Of a DNA stretch of 53,004 nucleotides, positions 41,524 to 49,438 are shown in pieces (position 1 is the stretch's first letter; every line of letters starts with the position of its first letter). The stretch is from contig WRDH01000018.1 in the NCBI GenBank assembly GCA_009783555.1, positions 1 to 53,004 of the forward strand, in the 5' to 3' direction. This DNA comes from Oscillospiraceae bacterium. GTDB lineage: Bacteria > Bacillota > Clostridia > Oscillospirales > Oscillospiraceae. A program made the translations under genes and the position numbers. Under the pieces are notes generated by a model that was given only the letters and a program-made list of their open reading frames with translations, was not told the origin of the DNA and made no database searches.

Positions 41524-42159
41524 CTAATAAGCACTTATAAACTCATCGCCGGATACAATTATATGATCGTCAAGCCGTATCCCGATGATATCTCCCGCTT
41601 TTCGGATTCGGCGCGTGACTTCACGGTCTTGCTGAGATACTTCCAGCAATCCGCTGGGATGGTTATGTGCAATGATTATTGAAGCGGCTCTGTCTTCTAT
41701 TGCCAAAGCGAATATTTCGCGAGGGTGCACAAGCGAACTCATTAAGGTTCCGATTGTGACAACTCTGTTGTTAATAAGTCTTCTTGCACCATCAAGAGTC
41801 AGCAGGACAAAATACTCCTGCTTTTTGTTACTTATTTGATGTAACTGTGCAGCGGCTTTTTCAGGTGAATCAATAAGCGGTGCACTTTGCTTGGTAAATT
41901 TCCTTCGCCAAAATTCAAGAGCTGCGAAAACAATTGTCGATTTAGCGTCACCGATTCCTTTTATTGACTTAACATCGTCCAAAGTAAGGTTTTCAGCCCC
42001 TGTTTTAGTTATCTTCGAGTTTAAATTCTTCGCTATCTGCTTAAAATCATTTCCCTTACCGCCACTGCCGATAACGGCTTGGAGTAATTCAATGTCACTC
42101 AAAGCCGACGCACCTCTTTTACATAGTTTTTCTCTTGGCATTTCAACAAAATCCGTCAT
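41524..42159 (-). CDS. radC: RadC family JAB-domain protein
   Basis: A 211-residue protein with an N-terminal helix-hairpin-helix-like region (KSIKGIGDAKSTIVFAALEF) and a C-terminal JAB/MPN metalloprotease-like domain whose metal ligands are in AHNHPSG and in the Asp following. RadC is annotated as a DNA repair protein, although its role is disputed, and relatives occur in mobile elements. Here no mobile-element genes adjoin it, so it is probably the chromosomal copy. Length is slightly shorter than the usual 220-230 residues. Confidence 0.92.
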   Translation of the reverse strand: MTDFVEMPREKLCKRGASALSDIELLQAVIGSGGKGNDFKQIAKNLNSKITKTGAENLTLDDVKSIKGIGDAKSTIVFAALEFWRRKFTKQSAPLIDSPEKAAAQLHQISNKKQEYFVLLTLDGARRLINNRVVTIGTLMSSLVHPREIFALAIEDRAASIIIAHNHPSGLLEVSQQDREVTRRIRKAGDIIGIRLDDHIIVSGDEFISAY

Positions 42160-42318
42160 AGCAATAACCTCCCAATAGTGTGCTTCATGTATGTATATGA
42201 TACACCTATCCGGAGGTATTTCTCAATATGAATATAATGTTGAAAAAGCAGGCTGCAATTGTGAAAAACCACACTTTTATGTGGAAAAATACATAACTTA
42301 CTCTTTACATGTACACAT

Positions 42319-42356
42319 GGGGACGGTTCTCTTAACATCCAAAGAGGACCGTCCCC
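42319..42356. repeat. REP palindrome (GGGGACGGTTCTCTT)
   Basis: GGGGACGGTTCTCTT at 42319-42333 pairs with AAGAGGACCGTCCCC at 42342-42356 with one mismatch, flanked by CACA/TGTG. It lies in the 304-bp gap between radC and the VOC gene, which otherwise holds AT-rich promoter-like sequence and no gene. Confidence 0.75.
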
Positions 42357-42463
42357 TGTGTTCTTAAAAATGCATAAAATATTCTTTGCTTATATAGCAT
42401 TATATAGTATAGTCTAATTTGAACTTGAAAAAACCAAAATTAATCAAATTCGGAGGTAAGAAA

Positions 42464-42922
42464 ATGCAAGTAATCGGAACAAACGTTATGACCCAGGTTG
42501 CACTTGTTGTCAATGACATCGAAAAGACTAAAGAGCGTCTCGCAAAATTTTTCGGTATACCCGTACCGCCGACAATCGGCAGCGGTGATTTTGCTATAAC
42601 GCAAACAGAAGTGATGGGCAAGCCGTCACCGGATGCTGAATGTAAGATGGCGTTCTTTTCTGTCGGGGACAATGTTCAACTGGAACTTATCGAACCAAAT
42701 AAAACTCCCAGTGTATGGCGGGATTTCTTAAATGAGAAGGGAGAGGGTCTGCACCATATCGCTTTCAACGTAAAGGGTATGGAAAACTCAATAAAATCCT
42801 GCGAGGAGTTTGGCATGGAACTGGTGCAAAAAGGCAACTACGGAGACGGCAGCGGTTGTTACTCGTATCTCAACGGCGGCGAGAGTATTCCGTTTATTGT
42901 AGAGCTTCTCGAAAATTTCTGA
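42464..42922 (+). CDS. VOC-family protein (glyoxalase/epimerase-like)
   Basis: A 152-residue vicinal oxygen chelate protein with two beta-alpha-beta-beta-beta modules (QVALVVNDIEKTKERLAKFF and GLHHIAFNVKGMENSIKSCE). The metal ligands typical of the fold are partly visible (Glu in QLELIEP, His in LHHIAF), and the pattern resembles methylmalonyl-CoA epimerase and glyoxalase I relatives. Substrate unknown. The ATG at 42464 follows CGGAGGT. An upstream start at 42419 is weakly supported. It is a monocistronic gene bounded downstream by hairpin element copy 2. Confidence 0.88.
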   Translation: MQVIGTNVMTQVALVVNDIEKTKERLAKFFGIPVPPTIGSGDFAITQTEVMGKPSPDAECKMAFFSVGDNVQLELIEPNKTPSVWRDFLNEKGEGLHHIAFNVKGMENSIKSCEEFGMELVQKGNYGDGSGCYSYLNGGESIPFIVELLENF

Positions 42923-42940
42923 TGCTTATTGTGTAATAAT

Positions 42941-43071
42941 TGCTCAGAGGGTATCCGGGAAAATTTTATAGTTTCAGTCAGCACACAAATTTTGCCGTAC
43001 AATGCTGAGTTTCATTACCGTGCTAGTGCATTGGCTGGAACTATAAAATTTTCCCGGATACCCTCTGAGCA
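42941..43071. repeat. Long hairpin element, copy 2 (41-bp stem)
   Basis: Positions 42941-42981 pair with 43031-43071 (i with 86012 minus i), 41 continuous pairs with three G-U. The ends CAGAGGGTATCCG and the loop-proximal words TTTCAGTCAGCACACAAATT, TTGCCG, GTGCTAGTGC and TTGGCTGGAACTAT are shared with copy 1 at 25120. The mid-stem differs from copy 1 yet is fully complementary. It also sits between convergent genes (VOC and ThuA). Confidence 0.85.
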
Positions 43072-43078
43072 TTTATAA

Positions 43079-43762
43079 TTATAACTTCCCGGCACACCAG
43101 AGTAATGCATTTTCCAGCACACGTTGGTATTGCGGATTATGCCAGACTAGCAGATGATGCCCCGGGGTTAGTACACATACCCGGCCTTTGCCTTGGGTGC
43201 GGGTGTACCCGGCAGCACCTATCCATGCTTGAGTGTTGTGATATGGCTCGTCCGTGTATTTTGCTTCTTCACCTTGCGGCGGTGAGTATGATGCCATGAA
43301 AATGTCGACATCTTCCGATAAAATCTCAAGACGATAGTGTTCGTCTACTTCACAAAACATTAGGACATCTTTAACAATAGGGTGCGGTTTGATAGGTTGC
43401 ACCGTAACCGGGCAATCCTGAGGATGAAAAGTGAACTTTGAGCCGATAAAACAATCAAGTGCTTCTGTATGCTCTCCGGCAACAAGACCAGTATGTGCAA
43501 CAAGAAGACCCCCGCCATTATCAACATAATCGATAAACGCCTGTTGGACAGCTTCGGTTTTCCAGCAGGTTTTATCTTTGCTTGATATTTCGTCGCATTT
43601 GCTTAAAATGACAACAGGATAGTCTGTGAGCATTTCCGATTTAAAGTCATTTGCATCTGTTATAATGTCAAACTGAAAGCCGCGTTCTGCAAGTGGTGAT
43701 AAACCATCAATCGGTATTTGCCCGGGATGCCAATAATCGTCGCATATTAATAATACTCGCAT
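43079..43762 (-). CDS. ThuA-like domain protein
   Basis: A 227-residue protein with a class I glutamine-amidotransferase-like fold of the ThuA family: VLLICDDYWHPG at the N terminus, FIDYVDNGGGLLVAHTG in the middle, and a C-terminal GRVCVLTPGHH. ThuA-like proteins appear in trehalose and other sugar utilisation loci, with poorly known chemistry. The isolated position gives no further hint. Start ATG follows an AGGAAG-like site. No signal peptide, so it is cytoplasmic. Confidence 0.88.
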   Translation of the reverse strand: MRVLLICDDYWHPGQIPIDGLSPLAERGFQFDIITDANDFKSEMLTDYPVVILSKCDEISSKDKTCWKTEAVQQAFIDYVDNGGGLLVAHTGLVAGEHTEALDCFIGSKFTFHPQDCPVTVQPIKPHPIVKDVLMFCEVDEHYRLEILSEDVDIFMASYSPPQGEEAKYTDEPYHNTQAWIGAAGYTRTQGKGRVCVLTPGHHLLVWHNPQYQRVLENALLWCAGKL

Positions 43763-43810
43763 AATTATTACCTATTCTTCCTTCTTATCTTCTTATTTTC
43801 GTTCCACCTT

Positions 43811-44368
43811 CTAATCTTGGTCTATCTTGAAAAACAGATCAGGCTCGTCAAGTTCTAAACCAAGATTAAAAAGCGATATTGTTTTTTCGTCTATCCACTC
43901 AATAATATAATGCATGTCATTGTCGGGCTGCCAATTAATAATCTCTCCCCACCTTGTATAGGAATAGAGATATAGATTATTATCCTCTAAATGCCAATAG
44001 TATGTAAAACTGTAGCCCTGCATAACCTCCCAAGTCCTTAATGCGACACCGCTTTCTCGAAATGTCCATGTGGTTTCCATAAAGGTAGTATCAACCCCGA
44101 AATATTCTGAAAAATCTTCCAATGAATTTTTCCATGCACCAAAAAGTCTCTCATCTATATTGAAATCAGGTATTTCATTATCAGATGCATCATCAATAAT
44201 ATCGTCATACTTATCCGGCTCTGTGTTGACTTCAACATTTGCATTTGCATCGTCAGTATTGTCGGGTCCTCTATCATGTGTGCCTAAACGCCCTCTTGTC
44301 CCGGAAGAACAGCCTGCAATCATTACAAAGAGGCATATTACACTGATAATGATTCTTGCTTTTTTCAT
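43811..44368 (-). CDS. Hypothetical lipoprotein
   Basis: A 185-residue secreted lipoprotein. From ATG 44368 (AAAGGG upstream) the sequence KKARIIISVICLFVMIAGC is a signal peptide with lipobox MIAGC. A low-complexity Asp/Asn-rich linker (to about residue 65) precedes a compact domain starting LFGAWKNS and rich in Trp/Tyr beta-strand patterns, of the lipocalin-like kind common in clostridial lipoproteins. No enzyme motif is visible. A longer frame to 44419 lacks a ribosome site. Confidence 0.8.
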   Translation of the reverse strand: MKKARIIISVICLFVMIAGCSSGTRGRLGTHDRGPDNTDDANANVEVNTEPDKYDDIIDDASDNEIPDFNIDERLFGAWKNSLEDFSEYFGVDTTFMETTWTFRESGVALRTWEVMQGYSFTYYWHLEDNNLYLYSYTRWGEIINWQPDNDMHYIIEWIDEKTISLFNLGLELDEPDLFFKIDQD

Positions 44369-44443
44369 ATATAAAAACCCTTTCCGGCTTAATAAAGGAC
44401 CTTGTACCGGTAAAAACATAACATTTACAAGTCCTTATGTAAG

Positions 44444-44463
44444 AAAAGCGCAGATGCGCTTTT
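44444..44463 (-). terminator. Terminator downstream of tRNA-Gln
   Basis: AAAAGCGC (44444-44451) and GCGCTTTT (44456-44463) form an eight-base stem with loop AGAT. In the minus direction it is followed by CTTA. It ends the tRNA transcript. A second short GTCTCG/CGAGAC hairpin lies between it and the tRNA. Confidence 0.8.
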
Positions 44464-44488
44464 CCCAATGTCTCGCCTGCGAGACTTT

Positions 44489-44562
44489 TGGCAGCGGGAC
44501 TAGGATTTGAACCCAGACAAACAGAGTCAGAGTCTGTCGTGCTACCGTTACACAATCCCGCT
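44489..44562 (-). tRNA. tRNA-Gln (anticodon CTG)
   Basis: A 74-base cloverleaf on the minus strand. Acceptor AGCGGGA pairs with TCCCGCT, D stem GTG/CAC, anticodon stem ACAGA/TCTGT with loop CTCTGAC (anticodon CTG, reading CAG), and T stem CTGGG/CCTAG with loop TTCAAAT. Discriminator G and CCA are encoded. Folding was done by hand. Confidence 0.95.
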
Positions 44563-44592
44563 AATTTACATTGTAAAATGTTATAGTGCTGG

Positions 44593-44919
44593 TTATGCCG
44601 GACATCTTGCAACAATAGAATATTTTTCAAATAACATACCGTCTTGCTCCAGTAATTCCAGCATCCGACATGCTGTACCTGATGGGTGGTTAGTTCCGGC
44701 TTCCCACGCTTCAATTGTTTTTATTGATACACCCATAGCTCCCGCAAATATCCTTTGTGTCATGCCAAGCTGTGTACGAATCTCTTTTATCTCTTCCGCA
44801 GAAAATGAGCGCACAGGTGTATATGTAACTTTACTGATTTTTGTGTTTGGAAGATTCCCGCGCTCATATTCTATAGCTTCGGTCAACCCCTGCTTTATGG
44901 ATTCAAATAAGCTGTTCAT
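44593..44919 (-). CDS. HigA-like antitoxin (XRE helix-turn-helix)
   Basis: A 108-residue protein whose C-terminal half is an XRE helix-turn-helix (EEIKEIRTQLGMTQRIFAGA, then MGVSIKTIEAWEAGTNHPSG), typical of HigA/NadS-type antitoxins. The N-terminal half is the toxin-binding part. It follows the toxin gene by 16 bp on the same strand, the toxin-first order of HigBA. It probably represses the upstream promoter through the palindrome there. Confidence 0.88.
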   Translation of the reverse strand: MNSLFESIKQGLTEAIEYERGNLPNTKISKVTYTPVRSFSAEEIKEIRTQLGMTQRIFAGAMGVSIKTIEAWEAGTNHPSGTACRMLELLEQDGMLFEKYSIVARCPA

Positions 44920-44935
44920 GCTCGCTCTTCCTTTC

Positions 44936-45277
44936 TTATATGTTTCGGCTTTCTGCTTTTAACACGTTTACAAGATTCTTTAACTCACTTTTTTCTGCTT
45001 GCGTTAAATTTTCCTTAACCCCTTTACTGTAAACAGTTAGCATATACATTTTTTTGTAATGTGTAAAGTCCACATATACTATCCTGGCTCCACCGCGCTT
45101 TCCCCGATTTGGTAAACGTATACGAACTTTACGCACACCGCCGGTGCCCGGTATCATATTGCCTGCAGTTGGATTTGTTAACAAAAAATCTTCAATATCT
45201 TCTATATCTTTTTCTGTCAAGCCTAAGTGTTCGCATTGTTTTTCAAACTCTGCTATGTAAACAAATACCCTAGTCAT
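44936..45277 (-). CDS. HigB/RelE-type toxin
   Basis: A 113-residue protein of the RelE/HigB-2 type: FEKQCEHLGLTEKDIEDIED, then PGTGGVRKVRIRLPNRGKRG, then GARIVYVDF, and the C-terminal YMLTVYSKGVKENLTQAEK. Relatives cleave mRNA in the ribosome. The Arg-rich central loop carries the likely catalytic and RNA-contacting residues. It is the first gene of a two-gene operon with the HTH antitoxin. The promoter 25 bp upstream is near consensus. Confidence 0.88.
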   Translation of the reverse strand: MTRVFVYIAEFEKQCEHLGLTEKDIEDIEDFLLTNPTAGNMIPGTGGVRKVRIRLPNRGKRGGARIVYVDFTHYKKMYMLTVYSKGVKENLTQAEKSELKNLVNVLKAESRNI

Positions 45278-45300
45278 TCAATATATCTCTCCTACAGTAG

Positions 45301-45329
45301 AGTATACCCTATAAAATAGGGGCTGTCAA
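45301..45329 (-). promoter_or_regulatory. Promoter with operator palindrome for HigBA-type operon
   Basis: On the minus strand TTGACA (45329-45324), a 17-bp spacer and TATACT (45306-45301). The spacer is itself a palindrome, CCCTATTTTATAGGG, so an operator lies between the -35 and -10, as expected for autorepression by the antitoxin. Confidence 0.8.
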
Positions 45330-45378
45330 GATGTTTTTTATCATGGATGTAGTTTGCCATTACTAATCATTATTTCAC

Positions 45379-47103
45379 TCAGTCATCCCTTTCGGAAACT
45401 GCTTGTAGAGCCAGAAATGACTCAATGTTTAATGTGTGTAGCTCTCTTTTGTAACCGGCTTGGAAAAGCAGATAAAGATTTATTTCTTCCTTGAGTTCCC
45501 GGTCATCTGTTTGATTTAACACTTCCAGTGCCGGGATGATACCTGCTTTACCTGCGCGGTAAAGTACTTCCACATCATACTCTTGTAATGTTCCGCTAAG
45601 GAATCTGTTTGTGTTGTAGCTTGCAACAAGGGCATCGGGGCTTGACAAGCAAAGTAAGGTAATCATTACCGCACCCGTTACGAGGGTCAGCCGTACAATT
45701 GAAAAATTCCATTTCTGCAGAGCTATTAGTGCTAAAAACGCTATTGCAAGAAACACCATGAAAATACATGGCAGAAGCCTTGGCATCGTCAATCCGTATG
45801 CATCAATATATAGAGCCATCTTACTAAAAGCAGTCGCTATCAGTACAAGCGTTATAAGCGCTAAGGTTATATTCAAAGCCTTAAGCATCTTTGAATCAAT
45901 GCGTTTTTCCTTTGAGGTTACATTTACGATTGTCAATATGGTGAGATTGATAGTTGCTATACCGGAAAGCTCAAAGAAGCCGTGACGCGCATATTCGGAG
46001 AAGATAAGCCAGCCTTCAGGTCTGTTGCCGGTAAATGCCGAGAAGAAGTATGGTATTTGACTAAGAATAAACACAAGGTATAATCCGCAAACAGTACACA
46101 GTATGATGTGTACTGTCGCAGAAGGTGTAAAGCGCATCGCGGTAACTTTTTTTTCTGCGGATTCCCGGTTTATTATGTTTGTATGCCTTCTGTGCGCTGC
46201 TCCCGAGATTAATCCGTACATATATGCTGCTATGGGTATGGCAAAAAACGCAAAAATAAGAAATTCAACAACTCTGACAGTGAAAAACTCTTCAATCATG
46301 TTCACTACCATTCTGAACCCGCCGCTGTCGGCACGCAGCAACATAGGAATCAGCACACCGGCTAAAATCAGTGCAATCAATATCCCCATAATAATCGGGA
46401 GAGGTCTGCTTTGCTTACTGCTTTTTTTCGGATAGGAGAAGCTTGCATACTGGTTAAAGAAATTTTTGAACGGAATAACAATGAACCCGTTAATACAATC
46501 GAGTAACAGATAATTTCCGGTTTCTTTCATAACTGTACTGCCTGAAGCAACTATAACATAGTATACCGCCGCGCCGAACAGGAATAACGCCCTGATTGCG
46601 CTTATACCTGCATTTTCAAAGAGTGCATAAGATATGCCGATAAGGCATGTAACGGTAAACCAAAACCATGTAGAACGGGTATTTTCAAAAATCCCTTTTC
46701 TATTAAGGTATACAGTGGTTGAAACAAGGTACAAAACTGTAAAGAGTGTAACGCCCCATCCAAGCCATGAGAATACTACCCAGCGAGAGCATAGATATCC
46801 CAAGATAAACACAAAAACAGCAAAGCAGAAATCATATATATCGGGCTTAAAGGGAGATTTTTCTTTTTTTTCAGGCAGAGACACTGCTGCCGGAATTACT
46901 CCTACAGGTGTCCCTGACGGCGTTGCGGGAATGGGTTGCTGACATGTCCCGTAACCGTGAGGTGTTTGCTGTGATGCGTTATAGTCTTGGTAAGTCTGTT
47001 GCCATGCAATATAATTCTGGTGAGCTTGCTGCCACTCATCATAGCTTTGTGAGTATTGCGCTGCTGCTTCTTGGCTTTGTGACGGATTGTTCTCGTTATT
47101 CAT
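45379..47103 (-). CDS. DUF4173-type multi-pass membrane protein
   Basis: A 574-residue membrane protein. The first 60 residues are a Gln/Tyr-rich cytoplasmic tail with imperfect repeats (YDEWQQAHQNYIAWQQ, then QTYQDYNASQQTPHGYGT). At least ten helices follow. The segment YFFSAFTGNRPEGWLIFSEY followed by ARHGFFELSGIA is the DUF4153/DUF4173 hallmark. The function is unknown; the family often sits with DUF2975 and small XRE regulators, as here. A soluble C-terminal tail of about 50 residues ends the protein. Its start overlaps the XRE stop by one base. Confidence 0.85.
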   Translation of the reverse strand: MNNENNPSQSQEAAAQYSQSYDEWQQAHQNYIAWQQTYQDYNASQQTPHGYGTCQQPIPATPSGTPVGVIPAAVSLPEKKEKSPFKPDIYDFCFAVFVFILGYLCSRWVVFSWLGWGVTLFTVLYLVSTTVYLNRKGIFENTRSTWFWFTVTCLIGISYALFENAGISAIRALFLFGAAVYYVIVASGSTVMKETGNYLLLDCINGFIVIPFKNFFNQYASFSYPKKSSKQSRPLPIIMGILIALILAGVLIPMLLRADSGGFRMVVNMIEEFFTVRVVEFLIFAFFAIPIAAYMYGLISGAAHRRHTNIINRESAEKKVTAMRFTPSATVHIILCTVCGLYLVFILSQIPYFFSAFTGNRPEGWLIFSEYARHGFFELSGIATINLTILTIVNVTSKEKRIDSKMLKALNITLALITLVLIATAFSKMALYIDAYGLTMPRLLPCIFMVFLAIAFLALIALQKWNFSIVRLTLVTGAVMITLLCLSSPDALVASYNTNRFLSGTLQEYDVEVLYRAGKAGIIPALEVLNQTDDRELKEEINLYLLFQAGYKRELHTLNIESFLALQAVSERDD

Positions 47104-47345
47104 TATTGTTCGCCTCCTTGAGAATCCAATGGTTCAAATGTGTCATCCGTATATTCCAGTATGTCTCCCGGCTGGCAGTTTAGTTCTTTGCAGATTGCCT
47201 CCAGCGTTGAGAAACGTACTGCTTTTGCTTTTCCCGTTTTTAAGATTGACAGATTAGCTTGGCTCAATCCAATCTTCGCGGCAAGCTCACCTGAGGGCAT
47301 TCTTCGCTTTGCCATCATTACATCCAAGTTTACAATTATCGGCAT
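47103..47345 (-). CDS. Small XRE-family regulator
   Basis: An 80-residue Cro/CI-type regulator consisting almost entirely of a helix-turn-helix (MPSGELAAKIGLSQANLSIL, then AVRFSTLEAICKELNCQPGD). This YozG/YdzF-like type is usually encoded next to a DUF2975 membrane protein and thought to be controlled by it. It lies 18 bp after the DUF2975 gene and overlaps the DUF4173 gene by one base, so the three form one operon. Confidence 0.9.
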   Translation of the reverse strand: MPIIVNLDVMMAKRRMPSGELAAKIGLSQANLSILKTGKAKAVRFSTLEAICKELNCQPGDILEYTDDTFEPLDSQGGEQ

Positions 47346-47363
47346 ATCTCTTCACCACCCGTC

Positions 47364-47813
47364 TCATATTGTTAAGTCTGATTCGTCTTGAAGTGTGACA
47401 GCCTCAGCGACGACATTCTTAATAACACGTATAATCAGACCCACAAATGCGGCTGCAATACCCGGTGCAAACCACGGGATGTAATAAAAGCCTGATGCGA
47501 TACATATTACAGCCCCTGCAAAACAACACCATGAAATATACCGCAAATAAGCAACATTTTCAGCGATAAACACATGACCCGAGCCTATTTGATGTAAGAG
47601 AGCATAAAGCAGAGCCAATAATGTCGCCGCCGGAACACTGCCTATGTAAATAGATATAAGAAACAGTGTGCTTCCTGCGTTTTGCGCCGGCTGAGACATG
47701 GAAAGAAGCCTTGTCACCATCCATGGTGCAGCTATCATACATGCTACAAGCAGTACCATAAAAATCATTGTAAAAATCTTACTTAAATTGAGCGATCTGC
47801 TGTCAGTCCACAT
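47364..47813 (-). CDS. DUF2975 membrane protein
   Basis: A 149-residue protein with four hydrophobic helices of the DUF2975 family (short cytoplasmic start WTDSRSLNLSKIFTM, central ALLYALLHQIGSGHVF and VAYLRYISWCCFAGAVICI). Such proteins pair with a small XRE regulator, perhaps holding it at the membrane or sensing envelope stress. It is the first gene of the operon, with repeated operator-like sites upstream. Confidence 0.88.
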   Translation of the reverse strand: MWTDSRSLNLSKIFTMIFMVLLVACMIAAPWMVTRLLSMSQPAQNAGSTLFLISIYIGSVPAATLLALLYALLHQIGSGHVFIAENVAYLRYISWCCFAGAVICIASGFYYIPWFAPGIAAAFVGLIIRVIKNVVAEAVTLQDESDLTI

Positions 47814-47827
47814 AAAAGTTACCCTCC

Positions 47828-47901
47828 GTCCATTTTGTTTGATGGACAGAGGATATCACATAATATATCGAAAAGCAAGAAAAATATATCGAAAAACGAT
47901 A
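47828..47901 (-). promoter_or_regulatory. Operator-like repeats upstream of the DUF2975 operon
   Basis: GTCCAT/ATGGAC form a palindrome at 47828-47846. AATATATCGAAAA is repeated exactly at 47862-47874 and 47883-47895, 21 bp apart, and TATCGAAAAACGATA (47887-47901) is a palindrome. These are good candidates for XRE binding sites and contain the promoter -10 like TATATT on the minus strand. Confidence 0.5.
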
Positions 47902-47936
47902 AAAAATTATTGAATAACGAAAAATACAATAATTCC

Positions 47937-49355
47937 CTACATTATACCGCTCATAAACGCATTAACGAGTACAAAATATATCAACAGTCCGGAGATGTCT
48001 TTTATCGATGTTATTATCGGAGCAGAGCCTGCCGCCTGGTCAACATTCATTTTGTGCAATACAAACGGAACAAGAAAACCAAGCAATGCCGCTAATGTAA
48101 TAGTACAGATCAGCGCAAGCCCGACGGCTATGCCGAGCATGGGTTGACCTTGCCACACATTGGATATTATGGCGGCAATAGTCCCTGCAACCGCTCCCAC
48201 TAACACACCTATGCTAAGTCCGACACTTATTTCTTTGAGGAAGTGTTTCATAAACTTACCGGTGTCGATGTGCCCCAGAACCAAACCTCGCACAAATACT
48301 GTTGAAGATTGTGTGCCAATGCTGCCGCCCATGTCCATTATCAAGGGAATAAATATAGCAACGGCGGCTGTGGACATAAGAGCTTCTTCGAACCCGCCGA
48401 TAACAAGACCTGCAAGCAGTCCTGCGGCTAAGGTTATCACAAGGAAGGGGAGTCTGACCTTCCAAATCCTCCATATGCTGCCGTTTACCAGTACATCGCT
48501 CCTGTCAAACTCTGTACCCGACACGTTAGCGAGACCCGCCTGGTTAAAAATGTCCTCGGTAGTTTCTTCTTCAATGATATCCATAGCATCGTCGATGGTT
48601 ATTATTCCGACGATGCGGTTTTCTTTATCAACTACGGGGATGGAGAGCAGGTCGAGCTTTTGCATGAGCCTTGCGGCTTCTTCCTGATCTTCGTCTGTAG
48701 AGACTTTTACTATATCCGTTTGCATGATTGTTTCAATCTTTACTTCCGGGTCGGCGAAAAACAGGTCGCGCAAAGAGAGAACACCTTCGAGTTTTCTTGT
48801 GTAGTCTGTCACATAAAGTGTATATATTGTTTCTGTCTCTTTGTCCTTAGCAGTCAGCTTAATCCGCTCAACAGCTTCTGCGACCGACATATCTTTTCGC
48901 AGCCGTACATATTCGGGAGTCATTATGCGCCCTGCTGTATGAGCTTCATATCCCATCAGCAAGTTGGTTGCGGCACGTTCAGCAGGGGAGAGTGCAGCGA
49001 TTAGTCTTTTTGCGACTGTTGCCGGCATTTCATCGAGCAAACGTACGCGGTCGTCGGGGTCCAGTTCGGAAATCATTTCAATCGTTGCTTCTTCTGTAAA
49101 AGAGCGCATTAATTTTTCCTGATCTGTTATATCAAGCTGTTCAAATACGAATAATGCCTTGTCTTTGGAAAGCAAGCGAAACACAATTGCCTGATTTTCA
49201 GCCGATAATCCGTCAATTATATTGAGCAAATCAAGCTCACTTGCGTTGTTTATTATGAGCTTTAATGCCCCGATATCTTTGGATTTAAGGTTGAGTAAAA
49301 CCGTGTCTTTAGCTTTAATGTTTTTGTTTTCTTCATTATATTTTTCTTTGCTCAT
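47937..49355 (-). CDS. mgtE: Magnesium transporter MgtE
   Basis: A 472-residue MgtE channel. The N domain (about 25-130, LLDEMPATVAKRLIAALSP) and two CBS domains (about 135-260, with VPVVDKENRIVGIITIDD-like text) form the cytosolic Mg sensor. Five helices follow, including the pore region with MDMGGSIGTQSSTVFVRGL. It imports Mg2+ and closes when cytosolic Mg2+ is high. AGGAGGTG precedes the ATG. Upstream are a 41-codon leader ORF and an intrinsic terminator, so expression is probably controlled by attenuation. Confidence 0.95.
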   Translation of the reverse strand: MSKEKYNEENKNIKAKDTVLLNLKSKDIGALKLIINNASELDLLNIIDGLSAENQAIVFRLLSKDKALFVFEQLDITDQEKLMRSFTEEATIEMISELDPDDRVRLLDEMPATVAKRLIAALSPAERAATNLLMGYEAHTAGRIMTPEYVRLRKDMSVAEAVERIKLTAKDKETETIYTLYVTDYTRKLEGVLSLRDLFFADPEVKIETIMQTDIVKVSTDEDQEEAARLMQKLDLLSIPVVDKENRIVGIITIDDAMDIIEEETTEDIFNQAGLANVSGTEFDRSDVLVNGSIWRIWKVRLPFLVITLAAGLLAGLVIGGFEEALMSTAAVAIFIPLIMDMGGSIGTQSSTVFVRGLVLGHIDTGKFMKHFLKEISVGLSIGVLVGAVAGTIAAIISNVWQGQPMLGIAVGLALICTITLAALLGFLVPFVLHKMNVDQAAGSAPIITSIKDISGLLIYFVLVNAFMSGIM

Positions 49356-49372
49356 CAGCTTGCACCTCCTAA

Positions 49373-49406
49373 GAAAAAACCATCGTTTGGTTTCTCCAAA
49401 TGATGG
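49373..49406 (-). terminator. Attenuator terminator in the mgtE leader
   Basis: On the minus strand CCATCATTTGG (49406-49396) pairs with CCAAACGATGG (49390-49380), loop AGAAA, followed by TTTTTTCTT. It ends just 18 bp before the mgtE ATG. The 5' arm is also part of TTGAGCCATCATTT (49411-49398), which can instead pair over 14 bases with AAATGGTGGTTTAA (49532-49519) inside the leader ORF, making a mutually exclusive antiterminator. Confidence 0.8.
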
Positions 49407-49438
49407 CTCAAAGATTTTCTCTGCAAGTTCATGAACAG

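Noticed and set aside
41254..41682. 142-codon frame overlapping the small ORF and radC
   Set aside because: It runs through the terminator hairpin and antisense through radC, has no ribosome site, and reads as low-complexity.
37614..44562. Integrated element flanked by tRNA-Gln att sites
   Set aside because: The tRNA fragment and intact tRNA are inverted relative to each other, and the genes between are housekeeping with no integrase.
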